Source of the DNA: Acidisoma silvae
Lineage (GTDB): Bacteria; Pseudomonadota; Alphaproteobacteria; Acetobacterales; Acetobacteraceae
Direction: 5' to 3'
Length of the DNA: 64,000 nt
Assembly: GCF_020618775.1 (NCBI RefSeq)
Contig: NZ_JAESVB010000012.1
Location: forward strand, 44,642 to 108,641
Part shown: piece by piece, positions 56,530 through 64,000 of the stretch
Layout: each line of letters starts with the position of its first letter
Position numbering within the stretch: position 1 is the stretch's first letter
Notes under the pieces: model-generated
What the model saw: the letters and a program-made list of their open reading frames with translations, nothing else
Databases searched by the model: none
What the model was told of the DNA's origin: nothing
Made by a program: the position numbers and the translations under genes

Positions 56530-57161
56530 GGGGTCCACCGCAGAAAATTGCCGACGATGGTCAAGCCCACCTCCTGGCTTTTCTCGGGGTGAAACTGCGT
56601 ACCGGCGCGATTGTCGCGGGCGACGATCGCGACCACGGGACCGCCGTAATCGGTGGTCGCCAGAATTTCCGCGCCCTTGCCGTCGCTCAGCGCGAAACTG
56701 TGGGTGAAATAGACATGGTCGCCCGGTAGCAGACCGTCCAGCAGCGGATGCGAGCCGGGCTGGAAATCCAGCGCATTCCAGCCCATCTGCGGCAGCCGCA
56801 GGCCGGGCGCGTCGATGCGGGTAATTTCGCCCTGAACCCAGCCCAGACCCTCGGTCGCGCCATATTCCAGACCGCGCTCCGCCATCAGCTGCATGCCGAC
56901 GCAGATGCCCAAAAAGGGCGTGCCGGCATCCACCGTCTGTTCCAGCGCGTCGCGCAGGCCGGGCACGGCGTCCAACCCGCCCATGCAATCGGCGAAGGCG
57001 CCCTGGCCGGGCAGCACGATGCGCGACGCCGCACGAATGGCGGCGGGGGCGCTGGTCACCACAACATCGGCCGCGATGCCGGCGCGGTCGGCGGCCAGCT
57101 GCACGGCGCGGGACGCGGAAGCGAGATTGCCGCTGCCGTAGTCGACGACTGCGATCTTCAT
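56526..57161 (-). CDS. hisH: HisH, imidazole glycerol phosphate synthase glutaminase subunit
   Basis: 211-residue glutamine amidotransferase. The catalytic Cys is in LGICVGMQLMAERG, and His and Glu are in FHPEKSQEVG. It supplies ammonia to HisF. Overlaps the DUF2628 gene by 4 bases upstream and the GNAT gene by 4 bases downstream. hisF is not in the window. Confidence 0.97.
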   Translation of the reverse strand: MKIAVVDYGSGNLASASRAVQLAADRAGIAADVVVTSAPAAIRAASRIVLPGQGAFADCMGGLDAVPGLRDALEQTVDAGTPFLGICVGMQLMAERGLEYGATEGLGWVQGEITRIDAPGLRLPQMGWNALDFQPGSHPLLDGLLPGDHVYFTHSFALSDGKGAEILATTDYGGPVVAIVARDNRAGTQFHPEKSQEVGLTIVGNFLRWTP

Positions 57162-57532
57162 GCCAGTTCCTCGGAGGCCAGCGCCGGGTCGCGGGTCAGC
57201 AGCCGGCCATGGGCGGCTTCCGCGTCACGCCCTGCCACGACATAGGTTTCAGTGAAGCCCCGGCGGGCCAGAGACCAGCGTAGCAGGTCGCGGCCATTGA
57301 CGCCCATCAGCCCGGCATAGCCGGCGATCAGAATCCCCGGTATCGGGCTGGCAGGCAAAGCGCTGCCCAGAGCCAGAAGTGCCACCAGCACAGCGAGTGC
57401 GATCACGCCGGCAATCCAGGCGCGATGCGCGAAAAGCCAGAGCGGCCCAAACAGGAAGGCAGCGAGGGAGAAGCCTTCCTTCACCAGGCAGGCCGGCCTG
57501 CCGGGCCGGAGATGGGCCGTATAGACTCTCAT
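57158..57532 (-). CDS. DUF2628 membrane protein
   Basis: 124 residues with a short basic start (MRVYTAHLRPGRPACLVKEG), then GFSLAAFLFGPLWLFAHRAW, typical of DUF2628, and two or three hydrophobic segments. Small DUF2628 genes inside alphaproteobacterial his operons are common but unexplained. The ATG at 57532 overlaps the hisB stop and its own stop overlaps hisH, so it is translated in step with them. Confidence 0.88.
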   Translation of the reverse strand: MRVYTAHLRPGRPACLVKEGFSLAAFLFGPLWLFAHRAWIAGVIALAVLVALLALGSALPASPIPGILIAGYAGLMGVNGRDLLRWSLARRGFTETYVVAGRDAEAAHGRLLTRDPALASEELA

Positions 57533-58167
57533 CCCGCGAGCGAGCCCTTGGTGGAGGGGATGGCTCCGGCCTGACGCGGATCGATGGCCACCGCCATGCG
57601 CAGCGCCCGCGCCGTCGCCTTGAAACAGGCTTCGGCGATATGGTGGTCGTTGCGTCCGGCTTTTTGGACCAGATGCAGGTTGAACAGCCCGTTCGCCGAC
57701 AGGGCGCGGAAGAATTCCTCGCAGAGCTGCGTATCGAAGGTGCCGATCTTCTCGGCCGTGAAATTCACCTGCCAGCCGAGTGCCGCCCGTCCTGAGAGGT
57801 CGATGCCGCATTCCACCAGCGCTTCGTCCATCGGCAGCAGCGACTGGCCATAGCGGGTGATGCCGCGCTTGTCGCCGACGGCCTGTAGGATGAGCTGGCC
57901 CAGCACGATGCCGACGTCTTCCACCGTATGGTGATCGTCGACATGCAGGTCGCCGCGAGCGGCAATATCGAGGTCGAACAGCGCGTGGCGGCCGAGCGCC
58001 GTCAGCATATGGTCAAAAAAGCCGATCCCGGTCTCCGTCCATACCTGGCCGGTGCCGTCCAGGTTCAGGCGGATGGTGATCTCGGTCTCGGAGGTTTTCC
58101 GCGACAGAGCGGCCGTGCGAGCGCTGGCGCCGAAGGGGGCAGGGGTCGCGTCCATATCTCTGCTCAT
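57529..58167 (-). CDS. hisB: HisB, imidazoleglycerol-phosphate dehydratase
   Basis: 212-residue single-function dehydratase (no phosphatase domain). The metal-binding His/Glu residues lie in GFFDHMLTALGRHALF, DDHHTVEDVGI and a second half-repeat (DPRQ... region: ARNDHHIAEACFKA). ATG at 58167; a second ATG at 58155 is possible. Lies 30 bases after trpS on the same strand. Confidence 0.97.
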   Translation of the reverse strand: MSRDMDATPAPFGASARTAALSRKTSETEITIRLNLDGTGQVWTETGIGFFDHMLTALGRHALFDLDIAARGDLHVDDHHTVEDVGIVLGQLILQAVGDKRGITRYGQSLLPMDEALVECGIDLSGRAALGWQVNFTAEKIGTFDTQLCEEFFRALSANGLFNLHLVQKAGRNDHHIAEACFKATARALRMAVAIDPRQAGAIPSTKGSLAG

Positions 58168-58197
58168 AAGCCTCTCATTAGCCGATCCGGCGGGCGA

Positions 58198-59205
58198 TTA
58201 CACGCCCGGCCGTTGCAGAAAACCAACCAGACGCTCGGCTTCCGCGACGATCGGGTTGGCGATGGCCTCGGCCCGCGCGGCGCCCGCGAACAGGATGCGA
58301 TCGATATGGCCGGGCTCGGCCAGCAGGCGCCGGGTCTCGGCCGCGATGGGGCCAAGCTTCTCGACCATCAGATCGGCCAGATCGTTCTTGAAGGTGGCAA
58401 AGCCCTGGCCGCCGAATTGCGCCAGCACCGAAGCCTGAGACTGGCCCGACAGGGCGGCATAGATGCCGACCAGATTGCGCGCCTCGGCGCGGCCCTCAAG
58501 CCCCGCCGTTTCGCTCGGCAGCGGCTCGGCATCGGTGCGTGCGCGCTTCACCTTGGACGCGATGGTCTCCGAATCATCGCTCATATTGATGCGGCTCTGA
58601 TCCGAGGGATCGGATTTCGACATCTTCTTGGTGCCGTCGCGCAAGGACATGACGCGCGCGGCTTCCGGCATGATCAGCGGCTGGATCTGCGGGAAGAAAT
58701 TCACCTCGTAGTCGTGGTTGAACTTCTGGGCGATGTCGTTGGCCAGTTCCAGATGCTGCTTCTGGTCATCGCCCACCGGCACGCGGGTCGCGTGATAGGC
58801 GTGAATGTCGGCCGCCATCAGGTTCGGATAGACGTACAGCCCGGCCGACGCCGCTTCGCGGTCCTTCCCGGCCTTGTCCTTGAACTGGGTCATGCGGTTC
58901 AGCCAGCCGATGCGGGCGATGCAGTTGAAGATCCAGGCCAGCCGCGCATGGGCCGGCACGCCCGATTGATGGAACAGGATATGCTTATCGGGATCGACGC
59001 CGCAGGCGATGATGGTCGCCGCCATTTCCTGGGTCTGGCGGCGCAGCACCAAAGGGTCCTGCCATGTTGTGATCGCGTGAAGATCAACGACGCAATAGAG
59101 GCAGTCATGGTCGGCCTGTAGCGCCACCCAGTTGCGGATCGCACCGAGGTAATTGCCGAGCGTGGGAATGCCTGAGGGCTGAATCCCGGAGAAGACGCGC
59201 TGCAT
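58198..59205 (-). CDS. trpS: Tryptophanyl-tRNA synthetase TrpS
   Basis: 335-residue class I aminoacyl-tRNA synthetase. The HIGH-type motif is [13 protein letters not shown], and the second signature is [12 protein letters not shown]. The start [12 protein letters not shown] at ATG 59205 matches relatives; an open frame further upstream is unconserved. It heads the trpS-hisB-DUF2628-hisH run and is divergent from the RND adaptor gene. Confidence 0.97.
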   Translation of the reverse strand: MQRVFSGIQPSGIPTLGNYLGAIRNWVALQADHDCLYCVVDLHAITTWQDPLVLRRQTQEMAATIIACGVDPDKHILFHQSGVPAHARLAWIFNCIARIGWLNRMTQFKDKAGKDREAASAGLYVYPNLMAADIHAYHATRVPVGDDQKQHLELANDIAQKFNHDYEVNFFPQIQPLIMPEAARVMSLRDGTKKMSKSDPSDQSRINMSDDSETIASKVKRARTDAEPLPSETAGLEGRAEARNLVGIYAALSGQSQASVLAQFGGQGFATFKNDLADLMVEKLGPIAAETRRLLAEPGHIDRILFAGAARAEAIANPIVAEAERLVGFLQRPGV

Positions 59206-59381
59206 CGAAGCACCTTTCGTCAGGCGGTGGCTCATGGATAAGACCCATGTTCCAGATGTATAAATCACGATACGCGGCTTAGCGTTCCGAAGGGCTTTTC
59301 CCCGTATCCCGCCAGCCCGTCAATCGCTTCGCCTGCGGATGACGGAAACCGAGCGTGTCTGTTGCGATGCGAGAGCGAGGT

Positions 59382-59395
59382 TGACCGTGCGGTCA
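59382..59395. promoter_or_regulatory. TetR-type operator before the RND operon
   Basis: Inverted repeat TGACCG-TG-CGGTCA, 106 bases before the adaptor ATG, in the 295-base divergent region with trpS. A TTGACC -35-like box overlaps its left arm on the plus strand, which would let a bound repressor block RNA polymerase. The half-sites equal those of the pqiABC palindrome. No TetR gene is next to it. Confidence 0.6.
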
Positions 59396-59500
59396 GCAGG
59401 CCTCACAGATATCGTGAACGATCCGTCATGGTCTCTCCATCGACATCTTTTCGCCTGCCGAATGCCTCCGCCAGAGTGCCGCTCCAGCCAGGAACCCCTG

Positions 59501-60673
59501 ATGAGACTCCCGTATTCCGCGATTGTTTTCGCTAGTCTTTTGGCAGGCGGTGCCACCGCCGCCGAAGCCCAGATGGGTCCGGGCGGTCCGCCGGCCGTGG
59601 GCGTCACCAAGGCGGCGGAGACGCCGATCTACCAGTCGAGCGAATATATCGGCCGCATCCAGGCGGTCAGCAAAGTTACCGTCCGCGCCCGCGTCACCGG
59701 CCTTCTGGAGGAGCGCGACTTCAAGGAAGGCGATGAGGTCAAACAGGGCCAGCAGCTTTTCATCATCGAGCAGCCGCCCTATCAGGCCGCCGTGTTGCAG
59801 GCCCAGGGTGCCGTCATCCAGGCCGAGGCCTCGCTGAAGAACGCCAAGCAGAATCTCAACCGGTCCTCGACCCTGCTCAATACGCCCGCCGGCCAGCGCT
59901 CGACCGTCGATACCGATACCGCCAGCCAAGGCCAGAGCCAGGGCCAGCTTCTGGTGGCCGAAGCGCAATTGCAGACGGCGCAGATCAACCTTGGCTATAC
60001 GACGATCCGATCGCCCATCGACGGCCGCATCGGCATCTCGACCGACCCGGGCAATGTCGTGGCCTTCACCGACGCGCCGCTGGTCACCGTCGTCAGCGAA
60101 GATCCGGAATATGTCCTGTTCCCGGTCTCTGAAGTCGATGCCATGAAGCTGATGGCTGACGAAAAAGGCGGCCTGGGCCAGATGAGCGTCAAGCTGCGCC
60201 TGCCCAACGGCAAGATGTATGACCAGACCGGCACGATCGATTTCAGCGATATCAGCGTCAGCTCATCGACCGACACCATCGATCTGCGCGCCTCCATCCC
60301 CAATCCGGCGCGGGGCGCGGCCAATGACGCGGGTGGCAATCGCGCGCTGCTCGACGGCGGCTTCGTGACCGTCATTCTGCAATCCAAGAACCCGGTGCAA
60401 AGCATCACCATCCCGCGCGCCGCCGTGTTGGCCGACCAGCAGGGTTTCTATGTCTATGTCCTGGACGACAAGAACGTCGCGATACGCCGCAACATCACCA
60501 TGGGCGATTCGTCCAATTCGCTGCTTGCGGTCATCGCCAGCGGCCTAAAGGCCGGCGAACAGGTCGTCGCCGACGGCGTGCAGCGCGTGCATCCGGGTGC
60601 CGCAGTCAAACCCGTTCCCTATCAGGCGCCCGTCATGCCACCGTCCGCCAATGGCGACGGGTCGAGCGGTTAA
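59501..60673 (+). CDS. RND efflux periplasmic adaptor (membrane fusion protein)
   Basis: 390-residue adaptor of the AcrA/MexA type. A signal peptide (MRLPYSAIVFASLLAGGATA, ending AEAQ) is followed by a lipoyl/biotinyl half-motif (VRARVTGLLEERDFKEGDEV), an alpha-hairpin (QAQGAVIQAEASLKNAKQNL), the second half (NLGYTTIRSPIDGRIGIS) and beta-barrel regions. The ATG at 59501 follows a CCAGGA ribosome site. The permease starts 21 bases after its stop. It links the permease to an outer-membrane channel, perhaps TolC at 43 kb. Confidence 0.95.
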   Translation: MRLPYSAIVFASLLAGGATAAEAQMGPGGPPAVGVTKAAETPIYQSSEYIGRIQAVSKVTVRARVTGLLEERDFKEGDEVKQGQQLFIIEQPPYQAAVLQAQGAVIQAEASLKNAKQNLNRSSTLLNTPAGQRSTVDTDTASQGQSQGQLLVAEAQLQTAQINLGYTTIRSPIDGRIGISTDPGNVVAFTDAPLVTVVSEDPEYVLFPVSEVDAMKLMADEKGGLGQMSVKLRLPNGKMYDQTGTIDFSDISVSSSTDTIDLRASIPNPARGAANDAGGNRALLDGGFVTVILQSKNPVQSITIPRAAVLADQQGFYVYVLDDKNVAIRRNITMGDSSNSLLAVIASGLKAGEQVVADGVQRVHPGAAVKPVPYQAPVMPPSANGDGSSG

Positions 60674-60694
60674 GGCAGGAATAGAGCCCGCGCC

Positions 60695-63600
60695 ATGATC
60701 TCATCCGTCTTCATCGACAGACCGCGACTGGCTATCGTCATCGCGGTCCTTATCTCGCTCGCCGGCCTGATTGCGCTGACCCGCATTCCGGTCGCGCAGT
60801 TCCCCGATATCGTGCCGCCTCAGGTCTCGGTGACGACGAGCTATCCGGGCGCTTCGGCCGCCGTGGTGGAAGCCACCGTCGCCCAGCCGCTGGAAGCGCA
60901 GATCGTCGGCGCCCAGGACATGATCTATATGCGGTCCTATAGCGGCAATGACGGCAGCTACAGCCTGACCGTCAGCTTCGCGCTGGGCACCGACCCGAAT
61001 ATCGACGTCGTCAATGTGCAGAACCGCGTGGCGGCGGCCCTGTCGCAATTGCCGAGCCAGGTGCAGGCGGAAGGCGTGCAGCTGCGCCAGAAATCCTCGG
61101 CCGTTCTTCAGTTCGTGCTGTTTTCCAGCCCCGACAAGTCGCTGAGCCCGCTCTTCATCTCGAACTACATCACCATCAACGTGCTGGACGTCCTGTCCCG
61201 CACGCCCGGTGTCGGTCAGGCCTTTCTGTTCGGCGCACAGAACTACTCGATGCGCGTCTGGCTCAATACCGACCGCCTGACGCAGCTCGGCCTGTCGCCG
61301 CAGGATGTCATCAATGCCATCAGCGCGCAGAACACGCAGGCGGCGGTCGGCATCATCGGCGGCCAGCCGATCGGCCATAACCAGCAGTTCCAGCTCAATA
61401 TCCAGACCCAGGGCCGTCTGACGACGCCCGAGGAATTCGGCAAGATTATCCTGCGCGCCAATAGCGACGGGTCGGTGCTGCGTATCCGCGATGTCGCGCG
61501 CATCACGCTCGGTGCCCAAAGTCTTGCGACGCAGGATCAGCTGGATGGCGCGCCCGCGCTTGGCATCGGCATCTATCTGGAACCCGGCGCCAATGCGGTG
61601 CAGACCGCGCAACGCGTGAAGGCGGTGATCGCCAATCTCTCGAAAAGCTTTCCCAAGGGACTGAAGGCGGGCGTCATCTACGACACTTCCGACTTCGTGA
61701 ACGAGACGGTGCATGAAGTCATCCGCACCATCGTTGAAGGCTTCATCCTCGTCGTCCTCGTTGTCTTCTTGTTCCTGGGCGGCAATATCAGGGCCACGAT
61801 CATCCCGACGCTGGCCGTGCCGGTCAGCCTGGTGGGCGCCTTCGCCTTTCTCGTCGCCCTCGGTTATTCGGCCAATACCATTTCGCTTCTGGCCCTTGTC
61901 GTCGCCATCGGCGTCGTCGTCGACGATGCCATCGTGGTGGTCGAAAACGTCGAGCGCGTGATGGAGGAAAATCCCGGGATGGACCCCAGGACGGCGACGA
62001 AACTCGCCATGCGGCAGATCACCGGGCCGATTGTCGCGATTTCGCTCGTGCTGCTCTCGGTCTTTGTGCCGGTGGGCTTCATCCCCGGCCTGTCGGGCCA
62101 GCTGTTCAAGCAGTTCGCCGTCACCATCAGCTGCACCATGCTGATTTCGGCGACGAATGCGCTGACGCTGTCACCGGCGCTCTGCGCGCTGTTCCTGCGG
62201 CCGATCACCAATAAGGAAACGCGCAAAGGCCCGTTCTCGCGCCTCAGCCGTGGCATCGACCGCGTCCGCAACGGCTACGGCCATGTCGTCAGCCGGCTGG
62301 TACGGTTTGCGATCGTCATTGTCCCCGTCATCCTGATCGGTGTCGGCGTGCTTGTTTTCCTGGCGGGCCGCACGCCGGGCGGCTTCCTGCCGGAAGAGGA
62401 TCAGGGCGCCTTCTTCACGGCCGTGCAGCTGCCGGACGGCGCCTCCATCAACCGCACCCAGGAAGTCGTCAACCGCGTCGCCGGCATGCTGAAAGACATG
62501 CCGCAGGTGGCGCATGTCATCTCGATCGTCGGCTATTCCATTTTGGATGGCGCGGCGGAGCCCAATGGCGCCTTCGTGGTCGCGCGCTTGAAGGATTTCG
62601 TGGACAGGCCCGGGCCGGCCAATGGCGTCGATACGCTGATCGGCAAGATGTTCGGCATGTCGCAGCAGATCATGGGCGCCGTCGTCTTCCCCTTCAACCT
62701 GCCGCCCATCATCGGCCTCTCGACCGGCGGCGGCTTCGAATACCAGTTGGACGCGCTGGAAGGTCAGGATCCGCAGGATATGTCGGCGGTGCTCGGCAGC
62801 CTGCTGGTGGCGGCCAATACCGATCCGCGCCTCAGCCGCGTCTTCTCCACCTTCTCGGCCGGCAATCCGTCGATCTATCTCGATATCGACCGTGACAAGG
62901 CGCAGGCGCTGGGCGTGAATATCAGTGACATCTTCACCACCCTCGAAGCCACGATGGGCGGCTACTACGTCAATGAGTTCAATCTCTTCGGCCGCGTCTG
63001 GCAGGTGAACGTGCAAAGCCGGTCGCAGGACCGCAACGACTTCTCCTCCCTCTGGAAAATCTATGTGCGCAACGCGGCCGGCGACATGGTGCCGCTGCGC
63101 AGCCTGGCGACCATGCGCGTGATTACCGGGCCGCAGGTCATCACCCGTTACAACAACGTCCGCTCCATCACCATCGACGGGTCGCCGGGCGTGGGTATCT
63201 CATCATCCCAGGCGCTGGCGGCCATGGCCGAGATTTCCAGCAAGGTTCTGCCCGCGGGCTATAGCTACGAATGGACGGGCACGGCCTATCAGGAAATCCA
63301 GGCCGGCGGGCAGACGGGCGTGGTGCTGGCTCTGGCCGTGCTCTTCGCCTACCTCTTCCTGGTCGCGCTGTATGAGAGCTGGACCATCCCGATGTCGGTG
63401 CTGATCTCGGTCGTCGTGGCCGGCATCGGTGCCTTCATCGGCCTGACGGTGACGTCCCTGCCGCTCAACCTCTATGCCCAGATCGGCCTCGTCACCCTCA
63501 TCGCGCTGTCGGCCAAGAACGGCATTCTGATCGTGGAATTCGCGAAGGAGCAGCGCGAACAGGGCGTGCCCATTCAGGAAGCCGCCGTCGCCGGGTCGCG

Positions 63601-63862
63601 CCTGCGGTTCCGCGCGGTGATGATGACGTCCTTCGCCTTCATCCTCGGCCTGGTGCCGCTGGTGATGGCGACGGGTGCGGCGCAGATCAGCCGCCGCTCG
63701 GTCGGCACGCCGGTCTTCTTCGGCATGATCGCGGCCAGCTTCGTCGGGATCTTCGTCATCCCGATGCTCTACACCTGCTTCCAATACATGCGGGAATGGG
63801 CGCGGGTGAAAATCTTCCGCCTGCCGCCTCTGGAATTCCACAAGAAGCCAGACGCGCATTAG
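60695..63862 (+). CDS. RND multidrug efflux permease (HAE1/AcrB type)
   Basis: 1055-residue trimeric drug:proton antiporter. Proton-relay D410-D411 are in [18 protein letters not shown], and K941 is in [13 protein letters not shown]. The N-terminus [20 protein letters not shown] and porter-domain repeats follow the family. It is the second gene of an adaptor-permease operon under a TetR-like operator. It shares the family with the permease at the left end of the window but is clearly a separate paralogue (for example it keeps the VENVER segment that the other lacks). No channel gene follows. Confidence 0.96.
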   Translation: MISSVFIDRPRLAIVIAVLISLAGLIALTRIPVAQFPDIVPPQVSVTTSYPGASAAVVEATVAQPLEAQIVGAQDMIYMRSYSGNDGSYSLTVSFALGTDPNIDVVNVQNRVAAALSQLPSQVQAEGVQLRQKSSAVLQFVLFSSPDKSLSPLFISNYITINVLDVLSRTPGVGQAFLFGAQNYSMRVWLNTDRLTQLGLSPQDVINAISAQNTQAAVGIIGGQPIGHNQQFQLNIQTQGRLTTPEEFGKIILRANSDGSVLRIRDVARITLGAQSLATQDQLDGAPALGIGIYLEPGANAVQTAQRVKAVIANLSKSFPKGLKAGVIYDTSDFVNETVHEVIRTIVEGFILVVLVVFLFLGGNIRATIIPTLAVPVSLVGAFAFLVALGYSANTISLLALVVAIGVVVDDAIVVVENVERVMEENPGMDPRTATKLAMRQITGPIVAISLVLLSVFVPVGFIPGLSGQLFKQFAVTISCTMLISATNALTLSPALCALFLRPITNKETRKGPFSRLSRGIDRVRNGYGHVVSRLVRFAIVIVPVILIGVGVLVFLAGRTPGGFLPEEDQGAFFTAVQLPDGASINRTQEVVNRVAGMLKDMPQVAHVISIVGYSILDGAAEPNGAFVVARLKDFVDRPGPANGVDTLIGKMFGMSQQIMGAVVFPFNLPPIIGLSTGGGFEYQLDALEGQDPQDMSAVLGSLLVAANTDPRLSRVFSTFSAGNPSIYLDIDRDKAQALGVNISDIFTTLEATMGGYYVNEFNLFGRVWQVNVQSRSQDRNDFSSLWKIYVRNAAGDMVPLRSLATMRVITGPQVITRYNNVRSITIDGSPGVGISSSQALAAMAEISSKVLPAGYSYEWTGTAYQEIQAGGQTGVVLALAVLFAYLFLVALYESWTIPMSVLISVVVAGIGAFIGLTVTSLPLNLYAQIGLVTLIALSAKNGILIVEFAKEQREQGVPIQEAAVAGSRLRFRAVMMTSFAFILGLVPLVMATGAAQISRRSVGTPVFFGMIAASFVGIFVIPMLYTCFQYMREWARVKIFRLPPLEFHKKPDAH

Positions 63863-63866
63863 AGGC

Positions 63867-63998
63867 TGTCAGGTTTTGACTGAAACACCGTCATACCCGC
63901 GCAAGCGGGTATCTTCTGGGTCAGACACAGTGACAGGCAAAAGATGCCCGCTTGCGCGGGCAAGACGGGCGGGGGGTGATTCCAATTCCCCCTGACAC
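63867..63998. repeat. Nested inverted-repeat element, copy 6
   Basis: Best-preserved left leader (TGTCAGGTTTTGACTGAAAC) right after the RND permease stop. Hairpin 1 is TACCCGCGCAAGCGGGTA, then ATCTTCTGG, spacer, AAAGATG, and hairpin 2 GCCCGCTTGCGCGGGC followed by AAGACGGGCGGGGGG. The right end (TTCCAATTCCCCCTGACA) is a degenerate inverted leader at the window edge. Confidence 0.75.
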
Positions 63999-64000
63999 GC

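Noticed and set aside
59206..59500. Riboswitch or attenuator before trpS
   Set aside because: No leader peptide with Trp codons, T-box or terminator/antiterminator pair could be seen on the minus strand.

Overview
The window is GC-rich chromosomal DNA of an alphaproteobacterium, most likely order Rhodospirillales and plausibly family Acetobacteraceae. The evidence is gene content: a PopZ-type DUF2497 protein beside tolC and an isoaspartyl methyltransferase relative, a bacterial mitofilin between hemD and hemY, an ELM1-type glycosyltransferase relative, a secA / PpiC / argJ neighbourhood, and a beta-helix protein with a C-terminal Hint domain of the kind common in acetic acid bacteria. The genus cannot be named from the sequence. 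There is no prophage, plasmid backbone, CRISPR array or rRNA operon.

Layout. 0-6 kb: an RND efflux permease, then the beta-helix/Hint protein. 6-10 kb: an ECF41-type sigma factor co-transcribed with a carboxymuconolactone decarboxylase-like gene behind a readable ECF41 promoter, then an acyltransferase and a family 2 glycosyltransferase. 10-17 kb: secA, divergent from a PpiC isomerase, argJ, a GNAT-Nudix fusion and a CinA-type protein. 17-26 kb: DUF29, ThrE-like exporter, an aspartoacylase-like hydrolase, argE, ELM1 with a 632-residue unknown protein, small envelope proteins and tRNA-Val. 26-31 kb: membrane proteins, rpoH and an MFS transporter. 31-42 kb: a Panacea-domain antitoxin with a small putative toxin of unknown family, a second MFS transporter, YcgN, a pqiABC-cdd operon, an RNA methyltransferase, an RhlE helicase and tRNA-Cys. 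42-52 kb: pcm-like, tolC, popZ, an L,D-transpeptidase, tsaD, and hemC-hemD-mic60-hemY. 52-59 kb: a FitAB-like toxin-antitoxin pair, a cupin/FAD oxidase pair, an AraC-type regulator, and a trpS-his run (hisB, DUF2628, hisH, GNAT, hisA). 59-64 kb: a complete RND adaptor-permease operon.

The most noteworthy signals are four. (1) A two-gene Panacea toxin-antitoxin candidate whose toxin family I do not recognise. (2) Six copies of a nested inverted-repeat intergenic element of about 80-135 bp, each placed just after the stop codon of a plus-strand gene. (3) A perfect-spacing ECF41 promoter in front of the sigma factor's own operon. (4) A shared TetR-like half-site (TGACCG-NN-CGGTCA) upstream of both pqiABC and the RND efflux operon, suggesting common control of envelope-stress or efflux functions.

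Many genes are tightly packed with 1-8 base overlaps (pqiA/B/C/cdd, hemD/mic60/hemY, hisB/DUF2628/hisH/GNAT, argE/AstE-like), so translational coupling is widespread. Long open frames opposite real genes are common because of the GC content and have been left out.
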